A stretch of 64,000 nt of DNA, from assembly GCA_963699495.1 (NCBI GenBank), contig CAVOUB010000006.1:65319-129318 (forward strand), written 5' to 3'. This document shows, piece by piece, positions 10,265-16,936 of this stretch (position 1 is the stretch's first letter; each line of letters starts with the position of its first letter). The position numbers were made by a program, and so were the translations under genes. The stretch is from JAIBJN01 sp963699495 (lineage in GTDB: Bacteria; Actinomycetota; Thermoleophilia; Gaiellales; Gaiellaceae). Under the pieces are notes generated by a model. The model did no database searches and was not told the origin of the DNA. It worked only from the letters and a program-made list of their open reading frames with translations.

Positions 10265-11192
10265 GGCGCCCTGGAGCGCGGAGCTGCCGCTTGTCGGGGC
10301 CGGCGGCGAGCCGGTCGACCTCTGGCGCTCGATCCAGTCGCACGGCCTCGTCGACCTTCCGCCCATGCGGATCGACGACGAGGGCCGGGCGCTCGACATC
10401 ACGGTGCCGCTTCCGGCCGGGCGGCCCCGGACCGTGAGGATCGCCGAGGGCAGGCCCGGCCGGGCGCGCGTGACGGTCGCGGGCCGTGCCCCAGGGGAAC
10501 GGCAGGCCGGGGACCTCCTCGACGTCGTGGCGCACGTCCTCAGGCTGGACGACGACCTCTCCCCCTTCTACGCGGTGGCCGCCGCCGATCCCGAGCTCGC
10601 CTGGGCGACTCGGGGCGCCGGCCGGCTCGTCCGCAGCCCGACGGTCTTCGAGGAGGTCGTGAAGACGATCTGCACGACCAACTGCGCCTGGTCGGCGACC
10701 GAGCGGATGGTCGGCGCGCTCGTCGAGCACCTCGGGGAGCCTGCCGCAGGCGTTCCGGACGGCCCCTACGGCCGCGCCTTCCCCACCCCGGCCACCATGG
10801 CCGCAGCGGACGAAGCCTTCTACCGCGACGTGGTCCGCGCCGGTTACCGGGGCGCCTATCTGCGCTCGCTCGCCGCCGACGTCGCCTCGGGCGCGCTCGA
10901 TCTCGAGGCGCTCGGCCGGGCGACCCGCGAGGACCTCCCCGACGACGACCTGGCGACGCTCCTCCTCGCGCTCCCGGGCGTCGGGCCCTATGCCGCGGCG
11001 CACATCATGATGCTGCTCGGCCGCTACTCGCGCCTCGTCTTCGACTCCTGGACCCGTCCCAAGTTCGCCAGCCTGAACGGCGGCAAGCCGCTGAAGGACT
11101 CCACCATCGAGCGCCGCTTCCGCCGCTACGGGCCGTATGCCGGGCTCGCGTTCTGGCTCGTCCTGACGCGCGACTGGGTTTCCGACGCGTGA
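10257..11192 (+). CDS. HhH-GPD family DNA glycosylase (AlkA/Ogg-like)
   Basis: Base-excision DNA glycosylase of 311 residues from GTG 10257. The helix-hairpin-helix is seen as LLALPGVGPYAAAHIMMLLG, followed by the catalytic Asp in LVFDSW. The N-terminal beta-rich half resembles the AlkA/Ogg1 N-domain. No C-terminal Cys cluster for an iron-sulfur centre is present, arguing against MutY/Nth. Alkylated-purine or 8-oxoguanine substrate remains open. It overlaps both neighbours (cupin by 8 nt, azlC by 4 nt). Confidence 0.85.
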   Translation: MSRAPWSAELPLVGAGGEPVDLWRSIQSHGLVDLPPMRIDDEGRALDITVPLPAGRPRTVRIAEGRPGRARVTVAGRAPGERQAGDLLDVVAHVLRLDDDLSPFYAVAAADPELAWATRGAGRLVRSPTVFEEVVKTICTTNCAWSATERMVGALVEHLGEPAAGVPDGPYGRAFPTPATMAAADEAFYRDVVRAGYRGAYLRSLAADVASGALDLEALGRATREDLPDDDLATLLLALPGVGPYAAAHIMMLLGRYSRLVFDSWTRPKFASLNGGKPLKDSTIERRFRRYGPYAGLAFWLVLTRDWVSDA

Positions 11193-11845
11193 GCCCCGCC
11201 CGGTATCGCGACGGGGCGAGGAAGGTCGCCCCGATCGGCGTCGCCGCGTTCGCGTTCGCGGTGTCGTTCGGCGTCCTGGGCCGGGCGTCGGGGATCGACT
11301 CTGTGGAGGCGGTCGTCATGTCGGCGACCACATTCGCCGGCTCCGCGCAGTTCGCAGCCGCCTCCATCCTCGGCGCCGGAGGGGGGATCGTCTCCGCCAT
11401 CGTCGCCGCGACGCTCCTCAACGCCCGCTATGCGCCGATCAGCGTCTCGATGGCGCCGGTCTTCGTCGGCAGCCCGGTGCGGCGCCTCTTCGAGTCGCAG
11501 CTGATCGTGGACGAGTCCTGGGCGATGTCGCGTCGGCCGGACGGCCACTACGACCGCCGCCTGCTCGTCGGCGCGGGCCTCGTCCTCTATGCCTGCTGGG
11601 TCGGCGGCACGGTCGTCGGGGCAAGTGCAGGAAACGCCCTCGGCGATCCGGCAAGCCTCGGCCTCGACGCGGCCTTCCCGGCGCTCTTCCTCGCCATCCT
11701 CGTGCCCCAGGTGCGGTCGAGGCGCGCGCTGGCCGCGGCTGTTCTCGGCGGGACGATCGCGCTCGCACTCCTCCCCATCGCCCCCGCCGGCGTCCCGATC
11801 GTCGCGGCCGCCGCTGCGTGCCTCCTCGGCTGGAGACGGCCGTGA
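11189..11845 (+). CDS. azlC: AzlC-family branched-chain amino acid exporter subunit
   Basis: Integral membrane protein of 218 residues, GTG start overlapping the upstream stop. The N-terminal VAAFAFAVSFGVLGRASG helix and the signature SATTFAGSAQFAAASILGAGGG helix are typical for AzlC, the large subunit of the AzlCD exporter for branched-chain amino acids or azaleucine. Several further hydrophobic helices follow, with a strongly hydrophobic C-terminus. The azlD gene follows with an overlap (GTGA). Confidence 0.92.
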   Translation: MSPARYRDGARKVAPIGVAAFAFAVSFGVLGRASGIDSVEAVVMSATTFAGSAQFAAASILGAGGGIVSAIVAATLLNARYAPISVSMAPVFVGSPVRRLFESQLIVDESWAMSRRPDGHYDRRLLVGAGLVLYACWVGGTVVGASAGNALGDPASLGLDAAFPALFLAILVPQVRSRRALAAAVLGGTIALALLPIAPAGVPIVAAAAACLLGWRRP

Positions 11846-12150
11846 GCGAGACCTGGATCGTCATCGCGATCGTGGGGGCAGCCACCATCGCGCTGAAATC
11901 GGTCGGCCCGGTACTCCTCGGCGGCAAGCCCCTCCCGGAGCACCTGACGGGTGTGGTCGCCCTCCTGGCGCCCGCGCTCCTGGCCGCGCTCGTCGTCACG
12001 CAGGTCGCCGGCGGAGACGAGGAGATCGTGCTCGATGCGCGCCTCGTCGGCCTCGGCGCGGCGGTCGTCGCCATCCTGCTCCGGGCACCTCTCCTGCTGG
12101 TCGTGGTCGCCGCCGCGGCGGCCACGGCCCTCGTCCGGCTCGTGACCTAG
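11842..12150 (+). CDS. azlD: AzlD-family transporter small subunit
   Basis: 102-residue membrane protein with three to four hydrophobic helices (WIVIAIVGAATIALKS; LTGVVALLAPALLAALVV; a long Val/Ala/Leu C-terminal helix), the form of AzlD, obligate partner of AzlC. GTG 11842 is chosen because it overlaps the azlC stop as GTGA, although an in-frame ATG at 11818 exists. Last gene of the 9854-12150 plus-strand operon. Confidence 0.9.
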   Translation: MSETWIVIAIVGAATIALKSVGPVLLGGKPLPEHLTGVVALLAPALLAALVVTQVAGGDEEIVLDARLVGLGAAVVAILLRAPLLLVVVAAAAATALVRLVT

Positions 12151-12235
12151 CCGCTTCCCTGCCTTGACGACATCGTGCTTGACGGCACGAAGTCTCGGGT
12201 GGAGAATCCCCGCGCAGGGAGGCGGAGGAGAGCCG

Positions 12236-12289
12236 ATGCGCGACTTTCGATCGCTGACGAGCGGACCGCGACCAAGATCTCGCGCCTGA
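12236..12289 (+). other. Possible 17-codon leader ORF
   Basis: An ATG at 12236 lies behind a very strong purine-rich ribosome site (GGAGGCGGAGGAG) and reads 17 codons rich in Arg, Ser and Pro (MRDFRSLTSGPRPRSRA) before TGA. It is followed within about 12 nt by a perfect 11-bp hairpin. The arrangement looks like a leader peptide with attenuator or a small transcribed RNA, but no co-directional gene starts soon after the hairpin. The rest of the gap 12151-12335 shows nothing else I can name. Confidence 0.3.
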
Positions 12290-12301
12290 CGACGCGAGTA
12301 G

Positions 12302-12331
12302 GAGGGGGCGGCTCCGGCCGCCCCCTCGCCT
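12302..12331. terminator. Strong hairpin terminator downstream of azlD
   Basis: Perfect 11-bp stem GAGGGGGCGGC (12302-12312) and its complement (12317-12327) around a TCCG tetraloop, followed on the plus strand by GCCTTTC. The short T run makes it a weak intrinsic terminator by sequence, but the stem is very stable. It could end the azlCD transcript or the possible short leader at 12236. Confidence 0.65.
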
Positions 12332-12335
12332 TTCA

Positions 12336-12456
12336 CTAGGCCGCAGCCGCCAGCCGGTACCCCACCCCCCACACGTTGACGACGTACACGGCCTCGCCGT
12401 TCAGGTTCAGCTTGCGGCGCAGGCGGCTGGCGTGCGAGTCCAACGTCCTCGTCGGC
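12336..12456 (-). pseudogene. Remnant of an OmpR-family response regulator (C-terminal end only)
   Basis: The minus strand here reads TRTLDSHASRLRRKLNLNGE, then the winged-helix end VYVVNVWGVGYRL, and a stop at 12336. This matches the C-terminal 40 residues of the response regulator at 14989-15688 at roughly 85 percent nucleotide identity by eye. Upstream on the minus strand the homology stops near 12456 and an in-frame stop follows. It is therefore a broken paralogue left on the left side of the accessory stretch. Confidence 0.75.
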
Positions 12457-12790
12457 CGAGCAAGTCGACAGACCTACCCCAACCCATTACGGATCATCGA
12501 CCTCCTGTGCAGAGGACTGAGCGCGCGCCATTGTCGGGCGAGATCTTCCTTGTCTGCCTGAGCAGCTTCTCCTATTGACCCCACGCCTCGAAACCCTCGA
12601 CAGACCTCCACGGTTGCTCCGCGAGAACTGCACAGTGCGGAAGAAATCTGACTGGCGCGGATCGGCTGCATCTGTTTCGGAATGGGGGTAATCTGACCTT
12701 GCCGTCATGACGAGGGTACGTGTGATGTGTGGCCAGTCCGATGGGAGTTTCTCCCCAACCGAGACTGCTGGGCCCCCGGGCGAACGGGGA
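12457..12790. other. Non-coding, lower-GC gap before the repeat protein
   Basis: No supported gene. The stretch is visibly richer in A and T than its surroundings and contains two near-identical copies of TCGACAGACCT (near 12463 and 12597). It probably carries the promoter of the repeat protein at 12791, but no clear -35/-10 pair stands out. Confidence 0.4.
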
Positions 12791-13588
12791 ATGAAGGCGA
12801 TGACGCGACCCGCGAAGACGCCGCACCTCGGCGTTGCGCTCGCAGTTGCCCTCATCTGCTTGGCATACGCGGGTGTTGGGCGTGCCCAGGTGGTTTCCGA
12901 GCCGGTGGGCGAGGCTCCCGCGGCACCCGCCGAAGCGCCCGCAGAGGTGACGGACCCCGTGAGCGAGCCCCCCGCGGCACCCGCCGAACTGCCCGCAGAG
13001 GTGACGGACCCCGTGAGCGAGCCCCCCGCGGCACCCGCCGAACCGCCCGCAGAGGTGACGGACCCCGTGAGCGAGCCCCCCGCGGCACCCGCCGAACCGC
13101 CCGCAGAGGTGACGGACCCCGTGAGCGAGCCCCCCGCGGCACCCGCCGAACCGCCCGCAGAGGTGACGGACCCCGTAAGCGAGCCCCCCGCGGCATCAGG
13201 AAGTGGCGACTCGATCGTCGTGATCAACTCCGCTTCGACCACACCGGGCATCGATGCGGCGTTCTCCGTGCCCTCGTCGGACTCATCTGCAGGAGCCGTG
13301 ATCGGCCGCGAGCCTTCAGCCCCCCGCTCGGATTCCGGCCGGGGCAAGCGTTCCTCGCCCTCAGTTCTCGATCCGCAGCGGCTTCCGCCTGTGCCTCAAG
13401 CGCCAGCGCCCTCGCCTGCGGGCGCGGGAGCCTCAGGCGGTTCCGGCGGCGGTTTCTCCGGTGGTCTCTTCGCCGCCCTTGTCGGATCTCTCATTGTGGT
13501 AGCCCCTGGGTTGGGCCGGGTTGTGAGCCTGTCCCTTACTCCTGTGCGGGCACCTACGCTCGTCGGCGGCCTCGAACGGCCTGATTAG
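12791..13588 (+). CDS. Exported protein with tandem Pro/Glu/Ala repeats
   Basis: Starts at ATG 12791 (a second ATG is at 12800) with a clear signal peptide: basic n-region, then LGVALAVALICLAYAGVGRA and a cleavage-like AQ. The mature part holds about five 18-residue repeats of the type VTDPVSEPPAAPAEPPAE, a Ser/Gly/Pro-rich linker, then a hydrophobic helix near the C-terminus (GGLFAALVGSLIVVAPGLG) and a short tail. This looks like a surface-anchored or membrane-tethered spacer protein. No enzymatic domain is visible. It sits alone between a regulator remnant and a LuxR-type regulator. Confidence 0.75.
   Translation: MKAMTRPAKTPHLGVALAVALICLAYAGVGRAQVVSEPVGEAPAAPAEAPAEVTDPVSEPPAAPAELPAEVTDPVSEPPAAPAEPPAEVTDPVSEPPAAPAEPPAEVTDPVSEPPAAPAEPPAEVTDPVSEPPAASGSGDSIVVINSASTTPGIDAAFSVPSSDSSAGAVIGREPSAPRSDSGRGKRSSPSVLDPQRLPPVPQAPAPSPAGAGASGGSGGGFSGGLFAALVGSLIVVAPGLGRVVSLSLTPVRAPTLVGGLERPD
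12944..13195 (+). repeat. 54-bp tandem repeat array
   Basis: Copies start at 12944, 12998, 13052, 13106 and 13160 (the last partial), each opening GAGGTGACGGACCCCGT; a degenerate part-copy precedes from about 12911. The unit is in phase with codons (18 residues), and the middle copies are identical, so copy number can change by slippage or recombination without breaking the frame. Confidence 0.95.
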
Positions 13589-13673
13589 CGCTTCCCCGGG
13601 CGACTTGAGGCGCGGCGGGCCCTTGCGTCCCGCGGCGCTCTTTCCGAGATGCCAAACATGGAGGAATGCGCTG

Positions 13674-14417
13674 ATGTCCAGCAATCGGAGTCAACAAAGC
13701 ATTGGAGGGGGGCCCGAGAATGGGTCGGCGGGCCTCGCCACCAGGCGCACGCCAGATCCCAAGAAGGCGCCCCGCCCCCGACCGCTGACGACGGTCGTGC
13801 TCGATCGGGACCCAATCTGGTCGCACGCGGTCGAGCAGGTTCTCGAGCGGCTCCACATCAACGTCGTTGGCAAGGCCAGCTCGCCGGAGCGTGCGCTCGC
13901 GCTCATTGCCGAGCACAAACCCGATCTGCTGATCGCCGAAATCAAGACAGGCGATTCCGAGATCGACGGAATCGCCTGCCTGCGGCAAGCGAGAGCACGC
14001 GCGCCCGACCTCAAGACGATCGTGTTCTCCAGGTCGGACGATCGAGAAGAGATCCTGGCCGCCTTCTCTGCGGGCGCCCTCGCCTACGTCCACAAGAAGA
14101 CGCACCCCGACGACCTCGCCATGGCGATTCGGCAGCTCTTCCGCGAGCGCTCCATCCACCTCGCCGAAGACCGGATCATCAACCCACGAAGACAGACGCC
14201 GCTTTCCCCTCGCCAGACCGAGATCCTCCAGCTCGTCGCTGAAGGACTGTCAACCACCGACATGGCGAGGACGCTGTGGGTAACCGAACAGACGGTCAAG
14301 TTCCACCTTGGAAACATCTACCGGAAGCTCGGCGTGTCGAACCGGACCGCAGCAGCCCGCTGGGCCTACGAGCAAGGCCTGCTCGCGGAGGAGGCTAACC
14401 ATCAAGCTAAGCCTTAG
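13674..14417 (+). CDS. LuxR/NarL-type regulator with altered receiver domain
   Basis: 247 residues from ATG 13674 (GGAGG about 10 nt upstream). N-terminal receiver-like domain follows a basic Pro-rich tail; the acidic pocket is seen in VVLDRDPIW, and the Ser and Lys switch residues in IVFSRSDD and YVHKKTHP. The phospho-acceptor position, normally Asp, is Glu in LLIAEIKTGDS. The C-terminal LuxR helix-turn-helix is intact (LSPRQTEILQLVAEGLSTTD, then TVKFHLGNIYRKLGVSNR). Glu may mimic phosphorylation, so constitutive DNA binding is possible (inference). Its stop overlaps that of the convergent receiver protein. Confidence 0.85.
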   Translation: MSSNRSQQSIGGGPENGSAGLATRRTPDPKKAPRPRPLTTVVLDRDPIWSHAVEQVLERLHINVVGKASSPERALALIAEHKPDLLIAEIKTGDSEIDGIACLRQARARAPDLKTIVFSRSDDREEILAAFSAGALAYVHKKTHPDDLAMAIRQLFRERSIHLAEDRIINPRRQTPLSPRQTEILQLVAEGLSTTDMARTLWVTEQTVKFHLGNIYRKLGVSNRTAAARWAYEQGLLAEEANHQAKP

Positions 14418-14950
14418 CGTGAGCCTAGGTCGAAAAACCGAGCACCAGCGGGAAACGGCGGCTCTGTCCTACCCCGAGCTACGGCGGTCGGGTCGAACGC
14501 GAATACCAGGGCAAGCCCAAGGGTCGTCGCTACCGATTCTGACGAAGCGCAACTCCGTCGAACGAGTCCAGCCGCCCCTGCGGCGAGCGCAAGATCCACA
14601 TCGCCTGGCTCATCGAAGGAACCCATAATGAGGACGCGCGCCGACGGAACCTCCGCACGAATGCGGCGAGTCGCCTCGACCGCGTCGAGTGCAGGCATCT
14701 CCGAACCCATCAAGACGACGTCGGGCAGGAGCGAGCTCGCGAGCTCGACCGCTTCCCTGCCGTCGTGTGCACAACCGACGATGTCAAAGCGCTCCTCGGC
14801 GCTGAGCGTCCTCATCAGCTCCCGCACAAGTAGGCGGTCCCCGTCGGCGAGGAGAACACGGATCGCACCGGTGGGAGGGCCGCCCGCCATCATCTGCGGA
14901 AGAAGGATGCCGCACCCCGGGTCTCCTGTGAAGGGCACGAACTCCGCCAC
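14414..14950 (-). CDS. Stand-alone degenerate receiver-domain protein
   Basis: 178 residues from GTG 14950; an internal ATG pair near 14897 could also start it. The fold of a response-regulator receiver is clear: IRVLLADGDRLLVRELMRTL, then LPDVVLMGSEMPALDAVEATRRI, then RVLIMGSFD. The phospho-acceptor Asp is replaced by Gly in VLMGSEMP, and the conserved Lys by Arg (GLVRRS). No output domain follows. It is probably a non-phosphorylated protein-interaction module or a decaying gene; the conserved hydrophobic core argues for function. Convergent with the LuxR-type regulator. Confidence 0.75.
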   Translation of the reverse strand: MAEFVPFTGDPGCGILLPQMMAGGPPTGAIRVLLADGDRLLVRELMRTLSAEERFDIVGCAHDGREAVELASSLLPDVVLMGSEMPALDAVEATRRIRAEVPSARVLIMGSFDEPGDVDLALAAGAAGLVRRSCASSESVATTLGLALVFAFDPTAVARGRTEPPFPAGARFFDLGSR

Positions 14951-14988
14951 TCACCTAGCAAGCGGCGAAAATCCCTCTGACGGCGCCG

Positions 14989-15688
14989 CTACGCCGCTGG
15001 GACCAGCCGGTACCCGACGCCCCACACGTTGACGATGTAGGTCGACTCGCCGTTCAGGTTGAGCTTGCGCCGCAGGCGGCTGGCGTGCGAATCGAGCGTG
15101 CGGGTTCGACCGAGGGATCTGAAGCCCCAGACGTCACGCAGGAGCTCCTCCTTGTGGAAGACGCGCTCGGGGTCCTCGGCGAGGGCGATCAGCAGGTCGA
15201 ATTCCTTCGCCGAGAGGTGGACGGCGACCCCGCCGACGCGGACGACACGTGAGGCGAGGTCGATGACGAGATCCTGGACGGCGAGCCTCGGATGGCGCGG
15301 GCGGGCCGCGCGGCGCAGCACGGCGCGCATGCGGGCCACCAGTTCCTCGTAGACGAACGGCTTGGTCACGTAGTCGTCCGCCCCGCGGGCGAAGCCGCGC
15401 ACGCGGTCGGACGGGTCGCCGCGCGCGCTGACCATGATCACGGGCACATCCCGGTTCCAGGCGCGGCCCGGCTCCCCGGCCCGGAGCCGGCCGCAGACCT
15501 CGAATCCCGACGCGTCGGGCAGGACGGCGTCGAGGAGGACGAGGTCAGGCCGCCGCGACTCGACCAGCTCGAGCGCCGCGGCGGCGCGGTCGGCGGCGAG
15601 GACCTCGAACCCGTCGTCGGCCAGCTGCCGCGAGAGGAAGTCCCTCGTGCGCCTCCTCGTTCTCCACCAACAGAACCGCTTCCCCCAT
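14989..15688 (-). pseudogene. OmpR/PhoB-type response regulator with frameshift near its N-terminus
   Basis: The receiver and winged-helix domains are intact from RDFLSRQLADDGFEV onward (phospho-acceptor Asp in LVLLDAVLPDASG; Lys in YVTKPF; C-terminal VNVWGVGYRLVPAA). The expected beginning, ATG at 15688 reading MGEAVLLVENEEAH, is in a different frame. One extra base within 15643-15652 (GCGCACGAGG on the minus strand) explains the shift. A TTG at 15705 keeps the long frame but loses the first strand. The acidic pair also reads Glu-Asn instead of Glu-Asp. Sequencing error or true pseudogene cannot be told apart here. Confidence 0.75.
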
Positions 15689-15755
15689 GCCGGCGAAGCT
15701 AGCAAGGGCCGCCGGGCGCGACCAGATGTCCTTTCCCACGAAAGCGTGACGAGGC

Positions 15756-15776
15756 CGCGACCTGATCAAGGTCGCG
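15756..15776. promoter_or_regulatory. Palindromic operator-like site upstream of the pilin gene
   Basis: CGCGACCT (15756-15763) and AGGTCGCG (15769-15776) form a perfect 8-bp inverted repeat around GATCA. It lies in the 192-bp gap between the start of the frameshifted response regulator and the pilin gene, so it could serve as an operator for either divergent transcript or fold as an RNA hairpin. Confidence 0.45.
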
Positions 15777-15880
15777 ACTCGGCCGTGTATCCCCCGATAG
15801 AGGGGAACCCGTGTGCCCCTGCCAGCCGATAACAGCCCTGAGCCACTGCACGCTTACGCATCGAAAGGAAGGTTCCGCAC

Positions 15881-16273
15881 ATGATTCAGAGGCTCAGGAA
15901 TCGAGTCACGGCCTCCGAGCGCGAGGGTGGTTTCACCCTGATCGAGCTCCTGGTCGTGATCATCATCATCGGGATCCTGCTCGCCATCGCCATCCCGTCG
16001 TATCTGAGCTTCCGCGCCCGCGCGGAGCGCTCGGCGTCACAGGCGAACGTGCGCGCCGCGATCCCGGGAGTCGAGGCCTACTACGCCGACCACACGGCGA
16101 CCGGCTACTCCGCGCTCACGCTCGCGAAGCTCCAGGCCTCGTACGACTCCGGCATCAAGAACATCACGGTCGTTCGCGCCACGGCTGCGTCGTACTGCAT
16201 CCAGAGCGTGGTCGGCCAGGCCACGTACAAGAAGGGCGGCCCGACGGCGGACATCACGTCCGGCGCCTGCTAG
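15881..16273 (+). CDS. Type IV pilin-like prepilin
   Basis: 130 residues with a class III signal: cytoplasmic leader ending EREGG, prepilin peptidase site G/F, then FTLIELLVVIIIIGILLAIA with the conserved Glu at mature position 5. The C-terminal part is short and contains two Cys (ASYCIQS and SGAC) that may form a pilin disulfide loop. ATG 15881 is preceded by AAGGAAGG. No pilus assembly genes are in the window, so its machinery must be encoded elsewhere. A strong terminator follows directly, so it is monocistronic. Confidence 0.92.
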   Translation: MIQRLRNRVTASEREGGFTLIELLVVIIIIGILLAIAIPSYLSFRARAERSASQANVRAAIPGVEAYYADHTATGYSALTLAKLQASYDSGIKNITVVRATAASYCIQSVVGQATYKKGGPTADITSGAC

Positions 16274-16294
16274 GCAGACCTTCGATCGAGATCG

Positions 16295-16323
16295 AAAAGG
16301 GCGCGTGAGACCGCGCCCTTTTT
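16295..16323 (+). terminator. Rho-independent terminator after the pilin gene
   Basis: AAAAGGGCGCG and its complement CGCGCCCTTTT flank a short TGAGAC loop, ending in a run of five T. This is the clearest intrinsic terminator in the window and marks the end of the pilin transcript. Confidence 0.92.
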
Positions 16324-16325
16324 GC

Positions 16326-16781
16326 TTTTCGACCCAAGGGACGCTCTGGGTGTTGCCACCGAGTCGGGCCGGGAAAGGGTGCCGGCCTCCCCCACTGCCA
16401 CCCCCACGACAGCGATTCGGGCGGTCTTGCCTGCCCGATAGGCCGGGTACAACCCCGGTCGTTCGGTCGGCGACAACCGCGTCTTCAAGCGCTTAGACGT
16501 GAGTGCGGGCCCTTGCTGCGGTGAGGGCCCGCCAACTCGGCAAGAAGACGGCCGGGGCTGGACGCGCATGCGCTTGCGGCTTACACGCGCACCCGACTCG
16601 TGGCTTGAGTCTGCCCCGGCCACCAAAGGTCATCGACACCCACGATGCCTCCCTTGAGTGGCTTCACGGTGTGGTCCCGGTGCGGCCAATCGAGTGGATG
16701 GAGGAGATCCTGGCGGAGTGGAAGCGTTCTCCGAGGCACGGCGCGGCGATCATCTCGAACCTGAAGGGCTAGCGCGGGCGC
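16326..16781. other. Intergenic stretch without a supported gene
   Basis: No reading frame here has recognisable homology or good start signals. It contains a perfect 8-bp hairpin (GCGGGCCC 16505-16512 with GGGCCCGC 16525-16532) and a segment 16550-16625 bounded by complementary GGCCGGG and CCCGGCC ending in CCA, whose interior does not fold as a tRNA. A possible plus-strand frame ending at 16772 (with IEWMEEILAEWKR near its end) is too weak to call. Confidence 0.4.
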
Positions 16782-16895
16782 TCAGAGCCCGCGGGCGAGG
16801 CGCTCGTAGCGCCAGCGGGCCTGAGCGTAGTCGATCGTGCCGCGGCGCCAGGCGCGGAGGATCCTGCGGCGGCGCCACCAGAGGAGGACGTGCAT
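16782..16895 (-). CDS. Small basic protein, 37 residues
   Basis: ATG 16895 follows a good ribosome site (GGGGAGG, about 5 nt). The product begins MHVLLWWRRRRILRAWRRG and continues TIDYAQARWRYERLARGL; it is extremely rich in Arg and Trp. It lies 41 nt downstream of the ABC1-kinase gene on the same strand. Function unknown; a membrane-peripheral or nucleic-acid-binding peptide is conceivable. Confidence 0.5.
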   Translation of the reverse strand: MHVLLWWRRRRILRAWRRGTIDYAQARWRYERLARGL

Positions 16896-16936
16896 GCCCT
16901 CCCCTTCGCCTCGCGCGCGGGCGCTCCTCCCCGGAG

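Noticed and set aside
12852..13196. Antisense frame through the 54-bp repeats giving an Arg/Pro repeat protein
   Set aside because: The repeat unit is open in several frames; only the sense frame has a signal peptide and a coherent C-terminus.
12336..15105. Recent duplication of a response regulator flanking a mobile unit
   Set aside because: The two copies differ by about 15 percent and there are no target duplications or transposase; an old paralogue remnant is simpler.
15781..15880. Possible c-di-GMP (GEMM) riboswitch upstream of the pilin
   Set aside because: The conserved GEMM core strings are absent; only simple hairpins are seen.
16550..16625. A 76-nt segment bounded by GGCCGGG and CCCGGCC followed by ACCA, with T33-like and anticodon-like ACA positions
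   Set aside because: Length and acceptor stem fit a tRNA, but D, anticodon and T stems do not pair at canonical positions and there is no TTCRA loop. Treated as coincidence or a decayed remnant.
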